Positions 1 through 10,105 of a stretch of DNA of 64,000 bases are shown here, one piece after another. The notes under the pieces are model-generated. The model made no database searches. It was not told where the DNA came from and saw only the letters and a list, made by a program, of their open reading frames with translations. Within the stretch, counting starts at the first letter, position 1. Each line of letters begins with the position of its first letter. The translations under genes were made by a program, and so were the position numbers. This stretch comes from Trifolium pratense (Eukaryota > Streptophyta > Magnoliopsida > Fabales > Fabaceae). The stretch lies in NCBI RefSeq assembly GCF_020283565.1, contig NC_060065.1, positions 56,395,489-56,459,488 on the forward strand, in the 5' to 3' direction.

Positions 1-99
1 TACTCAGGTAGTTGGAGTTTTTGCTTCCAATGATACTGTTCCATTGCTCGATACTTTAAATGTTTCAATACCAACTAAAAAATGTTTATTTGTATTTAG

Positions 100-393
100 G
101 GATAAGGTTGTTGACTTTCATTGGAATGCTTCTGATCCATGGGCAATTGTTAGTGTCTCTGATGATTGTGCAAGCACAGGTGGAGGTGGCACCCTGCAGG
201 TAAACACATGCGTTTGTTATATCTTCTGGTTAGAATATTTCTCTTGCAGATTACATTGAATTTTACTTCGTTTAATTTATTGCAGATTTGGCGGATGTTG
301 GATCTAATCTATCGACCAGAGGACGAGGTGTTGGCTGAGCTGGATAAGTACAAATCTTATATCTTAGGAAGTGATTCTGATATATCTAATTAG
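100..393 (+). CDS. FVE/MSI4-like WD40 histone-binding protein, C-terminal exons (partial)
   Basis: Two exons, 100-199 and 286-393, join in phase across an 86-bp GT-AG intron (200-285) and end at TAG 391-393. The peptide contains DFHWNASDPW, a glycine run (STGGGGTLQ), then IWRM and YRPEDEVLAELDKY. This is the last WD repeat and C-terminal helix of plant MSI4/FVE (RBAP46/48 family), a histone-binding WD40 protein in the autonomous flowering pathway and histone deacetylase or PRC2-like complexes. The rest of the gene lies left of the window. Bases 1-7, followed by GTAGTT, could be the end of the preceding exon, but the codon there does not clearly fit the family, so I left it out. The residues after the conserved helix (about 10) are unlike the usual FVE tail, and an LTR-like element starts 15 bp after the stop, so the 3' end may have been altered by an insertion. 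Family assignment is strong; expression is unknown. Confidence 0.85.
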
Positions 394-1704
394 CTAGTGA
401 TTAGGAGTGTTAGATAATAGGTAGTGATGCCTATAAATAGCTTTGATGTAATTTTTTACTTCACTTTTTTTTTTATATGTAATAGTTTCATTATCATTAA
501 TACAAGGTATCAGAGCATATTTATATCCATTTTGAAAGAAATTTTCTGTTGCATTTCTTTTTGAGAAAATTATTTTCTCATCTCTCTAACTCTGACTTTC
601 TTGAGAAAATCATTTTTTGCTGCATTTTTTTTTATAGAATTTTTGCTTATAGAAAGGAACAAACAGATGAACGAACGGAGGGGTACATTAAGTGTTAGAT
701 AAATAATAGTAGTTTTTAGTACTCATGTGTTCTCAACAATTTTTTAGTTTTATGCATGTATGCGATTTTTTTTTTGAAAAATAATATAGTATTACAACAT
801 TTTATGTGATTATTTAAATAAAATAATTTTTTTTTTGGGAGATAGACGAAATGACGTCCGATCTAACAATTTTGATATTTTTGTCGGTTAAACTATAAGA
901 TTTATAGACATTTAAATATGTTTGCGGATATTTAAATATAATAAATTATTTGATAAATAATAGATACATGAATATTGTCAACAAAAAAAATACATAATGA
1001 AGTAGAGGTTTCGTAAAAGTAAAATAAAAATTCGAATTAAAATATATAATTACTTCATATTTCAATCTTTACAAGATATATTTGATGGGCATATAGTTGT
1101 GTTATCTATTATTAAAATGCATGACTTTAGTCTTTTTTTTTTTTTTTTGAAACAGATTTTAGTCATATTTAACTAATGAGAATTAGAAAAAATCAAGTAA
1201 GTGAATTATCTAATATTTAAAATTTATTTTAATTTAACGTTAATAATATATTAATTTTGTCATATTTTCTTTAATTAATATTCATAAAACTTAAATTTCT
1301 AAATTAAAAATAAATTTCATATTATGTTCAAAATTAAACATGTTAATATATATATATATATCATATATGTTAATTTTAATGAGGTAAGCTCTATGAGTAA
1401 TCTAGTTTCGATTCCACTTATCCGAAAACTGAGTTATCTGACAACCTTATATCATCTATATTCCATAAACAAGCAAAAATGGCAAAGGCAAAGGCAAAGA
1501 ACCAAAAAGAACATTCCTGTGACAGTAAACTATTTATAGATATTTAATGTACACACTAAACTACCTAAGGTTACAGTTAGCATAACTAGTACTCTTATAA
1601 ATTAGCTTGAGCACATTCTTGATTTCCCATTTTTTTGCCTGTGCAAATACAGAAAAATTGGTTATGTTGAGTTACAAACAAAAACCCTTACCCTCCAAAA
1701 CCAA
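394..1704. other. Intergenic, AT-rich
   Basis: This is the gap between the converging FVE-like gene (+) and the membrane/coiled-coil gene (-). Apart from the LTR-like remnant at 408-504 and an (AT)n run near 1350-1365, I see only AT-rich sequence. Short open frames here look random. Confidence 0.6.
408..504 (+). mobile_element. Short LTR-like sequence next to a tRNA-iMet primer site (TRIM or Copia remnant)
   Basis: A 97-bp block begins TGTTAGATAA and ends TACA. It has a TATA box (tataaatag) at 432-440, and it is followed directly by AGGTATCAGAGC (505-516). That matches the primer-binding site complementary to initiator-Met tRNA used by Copia-type and TRIM elements, apart from the first base. 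A second TGTTAGATAA occurs at 693-702 after a purine-rich stretch, but similarity does not extend far, so the 3' LTR is decayed or absent. No protein coding remains between them. The block starts 15 bp after the FVE-like stop codon, so it may serve as that gene's 3' UTR. Confidence 0.5.
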
Positions 1705-4700
1705 TTACAAGCTTAAAAAATACAAGGGGAGAAAAAATCGAAATAAAACTAACCAAAATGAATCCTTCTTCTCTTGTGCTAATAATTCTTCAAAGGAAAT
1801 GTCACTAAATTCATCATCTATATTCTCTCCCGGTTCACACTGTTTCGCGTTCTCCACGCCAGCTCCGAGTTCAAGCATCTTCGTGGATAGGTTCACAGAA
1901 GAAGCATACCATAACAAATGTTTAGTTAGCAAGATGTTTTTCATGAACAGAAGCCAAGCAACCTAGCTAGGTGTTAGCTCGAGAAACGTAAGTCAAATCC
2001 CCTCGGGAACAGTTGTAAAATGGTCACTGACTCACGAGTGTCCCACTTTAATTAATAATAATTTCCCTCTTCCCCAATATTATTTCTTTAAAAAGCAAAC
2101 AAGCTAAAGAGAAGATGTTTATGAAACCTTCTATAAAACCCTCAAATTAAGAGTATACCTTCTGGTATGCAGGTGAGAGTTTAAGCTGGTATTGAAGTGA
2201 GTTATAAACAAAAGCATCCTCCTCTAATCTTTTTTGTTCTAATTCCAGCTTGTATATCTGAAATAAATAAATAAAAAATACATATTCGTTAGAGGTTTCT
2301 GCAAGTTTGATAAAATATGGGTTCCCTAGTGACAGATTGCTGTCTAACCAACCTGCTGATGAAGTCGGTCGAAAGAAGATCTGTCTGCCTTACATAATAA
2401 AGCCTTTGTTATTACAAACTTTCGTTGAATCACGTCAGCCCTGTTACCATAAGAAGATGTAAGAGCAATCAGAACAACAAAGATCATAAACTTTTGGCAA
2501 ATAACATTCATGGTTTTGTCTAAACTCCAGAAACTCCAATATATGAACAAATAGATAGCAACTATCAGGCTAACTATTTGTGTGTTTATCAGGTTACCAT
2601 GGTTGCAAAGACTAGACAGAAATATTCAATGTAAATAAATTTCCACAAGTACAACGGGGAAATATGAAGCAACTACTACAGAATAAATTTGAACATACTT
2701 GTGTTGTAGCTCATTCCTAGCATCAATCAAACTATTAGCAAACTTGACAACCTGCGTTATAGAGGACTGAGTATTAAACTTTTGTGGTGTTTGCATTGAA
2801 TTAAATTCGAAGCCAAAATCATAGTTTGAAAATCTTAATGAATTGCAACTTGCAAGTAACATTAAAAGGAAAGAACCGAATAGCATTACCATGTTACTTA
2901 AAGTGAAAACAAACTCCAAATGAAAACTACCAAAGAAAGAGCACATTATGATCTTGTCATTCATGTAACTTAGTGAATTTATGTATCACTCCATTTGAAC
3001 TATGAACTATGTTTATATTCCCTCCAACTCAAATTATTTGTTGTTGAAGATTTTTTCACAAGCTTTAAGAAAAAGCAATAAATGACAGTTATTATGAAGT
3101 TTTTTATTTCTCTAAAACGACAATTAATTTGAAATGGAGGGAGTAGCATGCTTTGTAACGTCTTTGCATAAATTGCGCAAAATCATTCATCGAAAAAACC
3201 ATCTAAACACATTTAAAAGGTGACTAAATTGCCCCACCGCCTGCCGTCAATACCGCCTTAAGTTACGGGGAATGGATCAAAAGATATACTAATTTTAGAA
3301 CTACTGACATTTTTCTTCCATAATTTCATCTATCTATATTGACACATGATTACCACTCCCCCTGATGTCAAATGGAAGCAACCATTTCCATATACATTGT
3401 GTGATTGCCCTCCATGTTTTATAGACAAAAAGACAAGATGTTATTCATCAAATGTTGTAAATTGCCTTGAAAACTCAGAAACAGGAGAAGCTGAAGAAAC
3501 TGGAAATTCTAGCAGTGCAGTGGCGCCCAGGCGCCAGGAGAGGTCTGGAATTGCCTGTTTGCTTCTGTTAGTCTGCGCGGGGCGCAGGGAGAGGTCTGGA
3601 ATTGCCTGTTTGCTTCTGTTAGTCTGCGCGGGGCGCAGGGCAACTGGCGCGGGGCGCCAGCTCGATTATAAATATGCTGTTTTGCGTTTCTGATGTGTGA
3701 GATAAGGTGTTTTTAGGGTTTCTAAAGCCAACAAAAGACTAGGGTTTATTAGAGAACTTCTCTTGGGCATACTCTAGGGTTGGGAATTGATTCATCACCT
3801 TGGGAAACACTTTCATTGAAATCTCTTGGTCACGGGGAGAGATTTGGGAAAAAGGGTAGAATTAGGGTTGAAGTCTAATTCTTGCAACTCTTGTATTGAA
3901 TCTTTGTAATCAAGCTTTTTCATTGATAGTGGAACGGAGAGTGGCTCTCTCCCCCAGAGTAGGTCGGTTTTGACTGAACTGGGTAAACAATTGCTTCGTG
4001 TTCTTTACAGTTTTTCGTTATCTTTTGTTCGTGATTATTATTGCTATTTCACTTAATTGATTGCTTATTCGATTTGCTCCACACATCAAGATTATTGGTG
4101 TGATTCAATCCGAATTCACAACAATTGGCGCCCACCGTGGGGCAAAGGGTTAAACGGATTAAGTACCATGGATTCAAGATGGGTTATCGAGGGACTTTCC
4201 GGAAACAATTGGGAATTGTGGAAAGTGAAGATAAGAGCAAGAGCAATTTCAATGTCTGGGATGATGGATAAAACATGGTGTGTTGTTATCCGGTGCCTCG
4301 GAGGTAAAAAGCTAATGGAGATCGCGATGGTGAAGAACAGGGTCAGCCTGGAGAGGCGGTGGTAACAATACTCAGTATCAGCCTGGAGAGGCGGTGGTAA
4401 TAATACTCGACTCCGGCCTGGAGAGGCGGTGGAACAATACTCGGCATCGGCCTGGAGAGGCGGTGGAATAATACTCGGGGCTACGTTTTGAAACAACAAC
4501 ATAACTATTGTGAGAATGCGGAGATGCTAGTGTGGTGAAGTTGGGAATTGGTGGAGCTTAAGTCGTGGACTTTGGATGCTCTGATCACATGTGTTTGAAG
4601 AAGGAGTATTTTGAATCCTAGAGCTAGTTGAAGGTGGAGTAGTTCATCATGGAGACGGGAAAGCTTGTGAGGTTCAAGGTATGGTTGTTTCTTTATTACA

Positions 4701-7570
4701 TGATGTGAGGTATATTCTTGAACTTTTGATGCAAAGATAGTTGGTTCTACTATTGGATATGCATTTGTTACTAGTTGTGTTTCTCATGATATGGTTGAGT
4801 TGTGAAACTTCGGGTTGGTATTTGTCAGTGACATGGATTTAGTAATTCTAGTAAAATGAAGTTTACTAGGTGGTTGAAACTAAATTGGAAGTGTTGGAGA
4901 CTAACAATTACTTGAAGTGTGTTTCGGAGTAGTTGAATTCTTGTACAAGGTGGAAGACATAGTGGATATACCGGTTTAAGGATTTGGTGGAGGAATCTCG
5001 GTTTGAGGTGGCGGTACACCAAAGTGGTATGGCTATGGTGACCTTGTGGGTTATGTTTTGATTGTGGCCGAAGAAGTGCAAAACTTGAAATATCTTCGGG
5101 GAGGCAATTGGAAGCAATGGTGATCAAACTTGGTAACTTGTAGGACTATTGGAGGTAGTTGGATACGAGGAGAGTTTGAGGTTGCGGCTTGTGGAACCAC
5201 CTAAAATTCCAAGGTTGGTTGGAGGCAAGCAAATCTTCGAGAGGACGGAAGGCATTCCGGGGTTCGAAGAGGGTGGTGAGGCTTGTAGGATTATTCTAAA
5301 ATTCCATGGATAGTCGGAAGCAAGCGTTTCTTCGGGAGTACGGAAAGGAACATTCCGGGGTTCAAAGAGGGGATGGTGTAAACTTGTGAAGCTACCTAAA
5401 ATCCTATGGTAGTGGGAAGCAAGAACTTCATGAGGGCGGAAGGCGTTCCGAGGGATGAAGGAAGGAGGTTCAAACCGGGAAGCTTGTGAGTCTAGCAATG
5501 GTTGTTGGAAGCAAGTGAAGGTTGGTGTCAAGATCAAGATTCGAGTGGGACTTGGATTTGATCTGGTGTCTTGGATGGTAGTTCAAGGTGGAGCAGCACG
5601 GTGGTTGATGGGAAGTTGACATCACCATCGTTTTAAAGGCAAGGTGGAGATTGTTGTAAATTGCCTTGAAAACTCAGAAACAGGAGAAGCTGAAGAAACT
5701 GGAAATTCTAGCAGTGCAGTGGCGCCCAGGCGCCAGGAGAGGTCTGGAATTGCCTGTTTGCTTCTGTTAGTCTGCGCGGGGCGCAGGGAGAGGTCTGGAA
5801 TTGCCTGTTTGCTTCTGTTAGTCTGCGCGGGGCGCAGGGCAACTGGCGCGGGGCGCCAGCTCGATTATAAATATGCTGTTTTGCGTTTCTGATGTGTGAG
5901 ATAAGGTGTTTTTAGGGTTTCTAAAGCCAACAAAAGACTAGGGTTTATTAGAGAACTTCTCTTGGGCATACTCTAGGGTTGGGAATTGATTCATCACCTT
6001 GGGAAACACTTTCATTGAAATCTCTTGGTCACGGGGAGAGATTTGGGAAAAAGGGTAGAATTAGGGTTGAAGTCTAATTCTTGCAACTCTTGTATTGAAT
6101 CTTTGTAATCAAGCTTTTTCATTGATAGTGGAACGGAGAGTGGCTCTCTCCCCCAGAGTAGGTCGGTTTTGACTGAACTGGGTAAACAATTGCTTCGTGT
6201 TCTTTACAGTTTTTCGTTATCTTTTGTTCGTGATTATTATTGCTATTTCACTTAATTGATTGCTTATTCGATTTGCTCCACACATCAAGATTATTGGTGT
6301 GATTCAATCCGAATTCACAACATCAAATAGCAATAAATTAAGTCTTACTTTTCACTCACCCTAATGTGAGTATAAGTTTTCCCCTATAAAGAACAAAAAT
6401 CCCTATCACCCTTTTCTTTCAAAAACTGATCCAATCTAATTAAAAATTTGCAAACTCTATGAACAAACACCTTTGGTTATTTTGAAGCAATGCTTAATAT
6501 AAGTCCTAGCTTCAATAAATTACCAAACTAACAAAATTACCTAAAATATGCTTAACTTTCATGTACAATTACTAAGAGTAAGTACGCAAAGCTAAACAAC
6601 AAAGGTACTTTGTATGTTTGTTTCTCCAGAGTAGAATTAATTTTGCCTCAAATTCTACCTGAAGCTAGAAACCGTAGCTTCTGAATCTAAAATTGATTTT
6701 TACACTCAAATTTATTGTTTAACTCACTTTTATATTAATGTATCCAAACATAAATTGCGTTACTTTCAACTCAATTTTACAGAATCAATTCACTCAATCA
6801 ATTTTTCTCACCACAAAACCAAACATACACCTATTTCCTTCATTGGAAAAACTGACCAAAGCAAACTAGCACAAGAAAACATTTTGTATCACATAATTCA
6901 ACACTAGCAGGAAATGGTAACAGAATGTTACAGAAATTGGAAAATGCAAAATCATAACAATGAATTTCCATTTTTATTTTTTTAAATGATAATAGATTAG
7001 TGTAAACTTTAATGTAAAACAAAATGCTTAAAAAACATATTTTTCATAAACCAACTAAACAAAAATTCAAGATTTACAGAAAAAACTAACCTGTGGCAGT
7101 GTCAATTTCTTGGAGTCATTGCTTTTGACAAGCTCATCATATTGCTGTTTGATTTTTCTCTGCAAAACGCTACTTGAAGATGTAAACGGATATAAACAAT
7201 CGGGTTCAAGCTTAATACCCGAATCCGAACCCGTATTTGCACTCTCTTCAGTTTCCAAATTCATTCTTTTCTTCTTCTTTGTCTTCCTCTTCTTCTTCTT
7301 TACTTCTGAATTTTGCAAAACTGAATCAGGGTCAGAGGGTAGAACTTGAAAAAGAACCGATTTTTTCAAATGGGTCGGGCTATTTGGGTCGGGTTGTGAA
7401 GGAGAATTGTGAGAAGGTTGGGTTTTTGGGTGGTTGTTTTGTGTTTTGAAGAAGCGTTTGTAGAGAGAGAAGGAGAGAATTGTGAGAGAGATAAGGGAGA
7501 GAGATGTAAAGAGGAAAATGGGGTTAAGATGAAAGAGAGAATCGGAAGGTGGTGAAGAAGAAAACTCCAT
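1705..7570 (-). CDS. Uncharacterised membrane-anchored coiled-coil protein, five exons, with a retrotransposon in intron 1
   Basis: Exons (minus strand): 7570-7091, 2751-2699, 2440-2353, 2257-2159, 1878-1705. All junctions are GT-AG and in phase; the CDS is 894 bp (297 aa). I do not recognise the family. The N-terminus has one hydrophobic segment (about residues 17-35, NPIFLFTSLSLISLTILSFS), then a Ser/Pro/Asn-rich stretch and a Lys-rich cluster (about 91-102, KKKKRKTKKKKR) that could be a nuclear or nucleolar signal. The middle (about 140-240) is helical and rich in charged residues, consistent with a coiled coil. Near the end is an acidic motif, DEFSDISFEELLAQEKKDSF. The last 15 or so residues are oddly hydrophobic. 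A good donor (GGTTAGT) sits exactly after DSF, so the true last exon may lie further downstream and this tail may be intron read-through. Intron 1 (2752-7090, 4,339 bp) holds a MITE and a complete LTR element. The exon chain is well supported by phase; the function is unknown. Confidence 0.72.
3018..3143. mobile_element. Stowaway-like MITE in intron 1 of the membrane/coiled-coil gene
   Basis: A 126-bp element with terminal inverted repeats: TTCCCTCCAACTCAAATTA at the left and, read on the other strand, CTCCCTCCATTTCAAATTA at the right. It is flanked by TA on both sides (3016-3017 and 3144-3145). The terminal motif and TA target are typical of Tc1/mariner-derived Stowaway MITEs. It carries no coding capacity. 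Confidence 0.75.
3453..4123 (+). repeat. 5' LTR (671 bp)
   Basis: Starts TG and ends CA. It holds GC-rich palindromic blocks (tggcgcccaggcgcca; ctggcgcggggcgccag) and a 51-bp unit present twice in tandem (from about 3538 and 3589). A TATA-like ttataaatatg follows near 3666, the likely LTR promoter. The second half contains gggtttattagagaac and a pyrimidine-rich tail. A partial, diverged copy of its last half recurs inverted at 15574-15890. Confidence 0.93.
4124..4143 (+). other. Putative primer-binding site
   Basis: ATTGGCGCCCACCGTGGGGC abuts the 5' LTR without a gap. Its position is that of the reverse-transcription primer site. It is not the iMet-type site seen at 505-516, so another tRNA is the likely primer. 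I did not match it to a particular tRNA. Confidence 0.7.
4168..4365 (+). pseudogene. Copia gag-like N-terminal remnant
   Basis: A 65-residue frame from ATG 4168 contains GLSGNNWELWKVKIRA, close to the N-terminal Copia gag pattern (LxGxNYxxWKxxMxxxL). The frame then loses similarity and stops inside the 35-bp repeats. No zinc knuckle is present. About 200 bp on (4563-4740) are relics of the protease/pre-integrase region: VVDFGCSDHMC, then a stop and frameshift, then DVRYILEL. The usual protease DSG triad reads DFG. The element therefore descends from Copia but encodes nothing functional. Confidence 0.6.
4346..4483 (+). repeat. Four tandem copies of a 34-35-bp unit inside the retrotransposon
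   Basis: GCCTGGAGAGGCGGTGG starts at 4346, 4381, 4416 and 4450 (periods 35, 35 and 34), each followed by a variable AT-containing spacer ending in ATACTC. The repeats lie between the gag-like and protease-like relics, where the gag C-terminus and zinc knuckle would normally be. Confidence 0.9.
5635..5650 (+). other. Polypurine tract
   Basis: aaaggcaaggtggaga lies just left of the 3' LTR, the position of the plus-strand DNA primer in LTR retrotransposons. It contains one pyrimidine and one T but is otherwise purine. Confidence 0.65.
5652..6322 (+). repeat. 3' LTR (671 bp)
   Basis: Same length and, as far as I can read it, same sequence as the LTR at 3453-4123, including both copies of the 51-bp unit. 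It is followed by the target duplication TCAAA at 6323-6327. Confidence 0.93.
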
Positions 7571-10105
7571 GGAAATGTTTCATGAAAGAGAAGTGTGAAT
7601 AAAATTCAAATAACAGAAAAGGAAAATATATATTCTACTCCTTCTTAGGCGGTTTTTAAGGTAGAAGTGTCATGTCACACACATAACTGCGATGTCATAA
7701 CTCATAAGTTCAAACTCGGATAAAGTTGTATCTAGTTTAATAATATCGATGCAGTAAAAAAATAAAAATAAATAATATGTCGGTTGAATTATGGTTATGG
7801 ACATTTTTCAAAGAGGATTTATATTATAATTTTGTGAGGTTTATACTCAATCACAATAGTTAGTTTGAGAGTTGAAATTTGCAACAACAACGGGTGACTC
7901 AAATATGAGAGGAGAGGTCTCTACAACAAAAAATAAATGAATTTAGGATAGACGCTGATACCTTATTAGAATTTGTGAGACTTATACTAAACCACAAAAA
8001 TTAGCTTGAGAGTTAAGTTTTGCACTACACTTATAAAGGTTATATATGTCATATCTCTAGCCAATGTGTGACTTCTAATAGATTTCCTGTTGTAACTGCA
8101 GGACATAGTAATTAATTTGAGCCATTTGATTTTAAATCAGGTGCTGATATTGTTCTGCAGAGTAAAATTGAGCTTATAATTTGAACCGTTTGATATAAAA
8201 TTGATAGTTGAGATCAAGTACAACGTGAAACTACATCTTATCTCTACAACGTGAAAAGTTGATACAAAAAAGTTTAGATGAGATATATTTTAGTTACAAA
8301 AATATTTATCTATTATTATTTATTAATAAAGTCTCACATTTATTCGAATTTAAGTTATTACTGTGAAATGAGTTAAAATCTTACCAATTGGATGAATTTT
8401 TTTTTAAGCAATTGGATGAACTTTTTGTCTTGAATTTTCTAAGTAATATTTTTTTTGAGTTTGAATTTTCTAGATGTGATTAAGATTGAACAACTCAATA
8501 AAAATAATTCGACAAAGACTAAGTTTTTTGTGTGGTGAAAATTCCATAAAGATTAGTTATCAACAAACCCTACAAATATATTATTGAAGAGGAATTGGAA
8601 AAATATCTTTACATCTCTATATGTTATTCTCCTACTAACATGCACATATAGCATACTTTCACTTTCAACCCGGTTTTGGAGTGCATGCATCATGCATGTA
8701 GTAGTGTATATACATATTTGTTTGTGTGATGGTTAGATTAAGGTTGAAAAGTATAACTAATAGCCATCAAAGGGTCAAATCAAGTTTCTTTGGGAGACAT
8801 GGTAGTAGGCAAGGCAACTCATTGGAGTTAAAGCTACATCGTATGTATTGACTTGTTAGTGTTACTAATAAGTAGAGTTTTGTTTAGGCAATTTAATAAG
8901 AGTTAGGCATAGTTAGTTAATCGTTATGGAGCATCTGATCTACAAAAATATAGTTACGGGATAGAATAGTTTTAGTTGAGTGACCGAGTTACATGACAAC
9001 TTTTTTGCATTTTACTATGTTTGATGATCACAAGACAAGCAATTTTGTGTTATGCCTTGTTTGATATGTTAATGTACCGGACCAAAAGATACAAAATTTA
9101 CTTAAATACCCTTTATGATGTGAGATATTTGATTTTGCACTGTATAAAGACAACAAAATTTTGAAGATATAAATCCCCTCTTAGAAGATTACTACTACTA
9201 CTACTATATGGATTCTTTCGTGCCATAGTTGGTGACGTATAGAATCAGCCAATGAAAAAGTAACAAAATCATCATATTCCATATTCCAATCTTCTTCTTT
9301 TCCATATATTGCTCATGTTCTGCCATCCAATTAAGCAACCACACCAATAACCAAATGCTTCATATCTAATCTTGAATTAAGCATATTTCTCAACTATATT
9401 TTTTTCATAATATATCTATCTATCTATTATTATTGCTAATAATTTGAGCTTAATCAACATATGTCTACATAACCAATTATTAGTTAGTTGATTCAGTATA
9501 ACCAATTATTAGTTAGTTGATTCAGTGATGATTGAAACTGTACTTGGTAGGGAGAACCACGATTCGATCCCCCGCAGCTGCGATCGGGAGGGGGCTGGAA
9601 CCACTTGATGTTAGAACTGACCTCCGAACCAGATTAAACCGGCGGAGAAAGCAAAAAAAACATGAAATAAAAGAAACAAGAACAACAATTTAATATGACT
9701 GGTTCTCTTTTATCCTGTAAAGTTTCTTACAAGAATAAGGCAATTAAGTTGCTATCAATGGAATAATAATAATAATAGTAATAATATTACAAGAAGCAAG
9801 ATGCTTCCACACTAAAATAATAATTTGCACATGGACACAATTAATATGATCTCATTGTGCATCTAAGCAGATCTTCTTCACCTTTCACCATTGTATAAGA
9901 AGCAGAACACAGATATATACACAAACATCGCAATCGTATAAGCAATCTCTACCGGCTTTTCATCCAGATAGTGTGTTGTGTTTTCTGCAACTTCACCTTT
10001 GGTAAAAGCCAAATTAATGCTTGTGGTGATCTACAAGTAGTTTGGAATTTGGTTGAGGCAAAAATCCGGCATTTGATTTCGGATAAAATTATCAATATGG
10101 AATGA
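7571..10105. other. Intergenic, upstream of the membrane/coiled-coil gene and downstream of the beta-galactosidase
   Basis: The sequence is AT-rich with no coding region. Two related stretches near 7825-7875 and 7965-8040 (gtgag.cttatactcaa.cacaa..gttagcttgagagtt) look like a duplicated non-coding motif. A dispersed tRNA-like repeat lies at 9500-9645. The last few hundred bases before 10105 should be the beta-galactosidase 3' UTR. Confidence 0.55.
9500..9645 (-). repeat. Dispersed repeat, related to the copy at 53880-54000
   Basis: Read on the minus strand, it contains gtttaatctggttcgg, then cgatcgcagctgcgggggatcgaa and tctccctaccaag. The plus-strand sequence at 53880-54000 has the same order of blocks. 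GGGGATCGAA resembles a pol III B box, so a tRNA-derived SINE is possible. No coding capacity. Confidence 0.65.

Larger units (their letters stand above)
3453..6322 (+). mobile_element. Complete non-autonomous LTR retrotransposon (2,870 bp), internally decayed Copia type
   Basis: Two 671-bp LTRs (3453-4123 and 5652-6322) start TGTTGTAAATTG and end CACAACA. They flank a 1,528-bp interior. The element is bounded by the perfect 5-bp target duplication TCAAA (3448-3452 and 6323-6327). Read side by side, the two LTRs show no difference that I can find, which points to a recent insertion. A primer-site-like sequence follows the left LTR and a polypurine tract precedes the right one. The interior has no intact gag-pol, only a short Copia gag-like start and a broken protease-like segment, so movement must have used proteins from another element. 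It lies inside intron 1 of the gene at 1705-7570, in antisense orientation to it. Its LTR promoter could read into that intron. Confidence 0.95.

Noticed and set aside
3475..3693. Open frame in the LTR with two identical copies of a Cys/Leu-rich peptide, also in the 3' LTR (5644-5892)
   Set aside because: It is the translation of the 51-bp LTR repeat. LTRs of plant elements do not normally code, and the frame crosses the LTR promoter region.
5124..5537. 137-codon minus-strand frame inside the retrotransposon
   Set aside because: No protein family match that I recognise, and the composition reflects the GGAAGCAAG-type repeats of the opposite strand.
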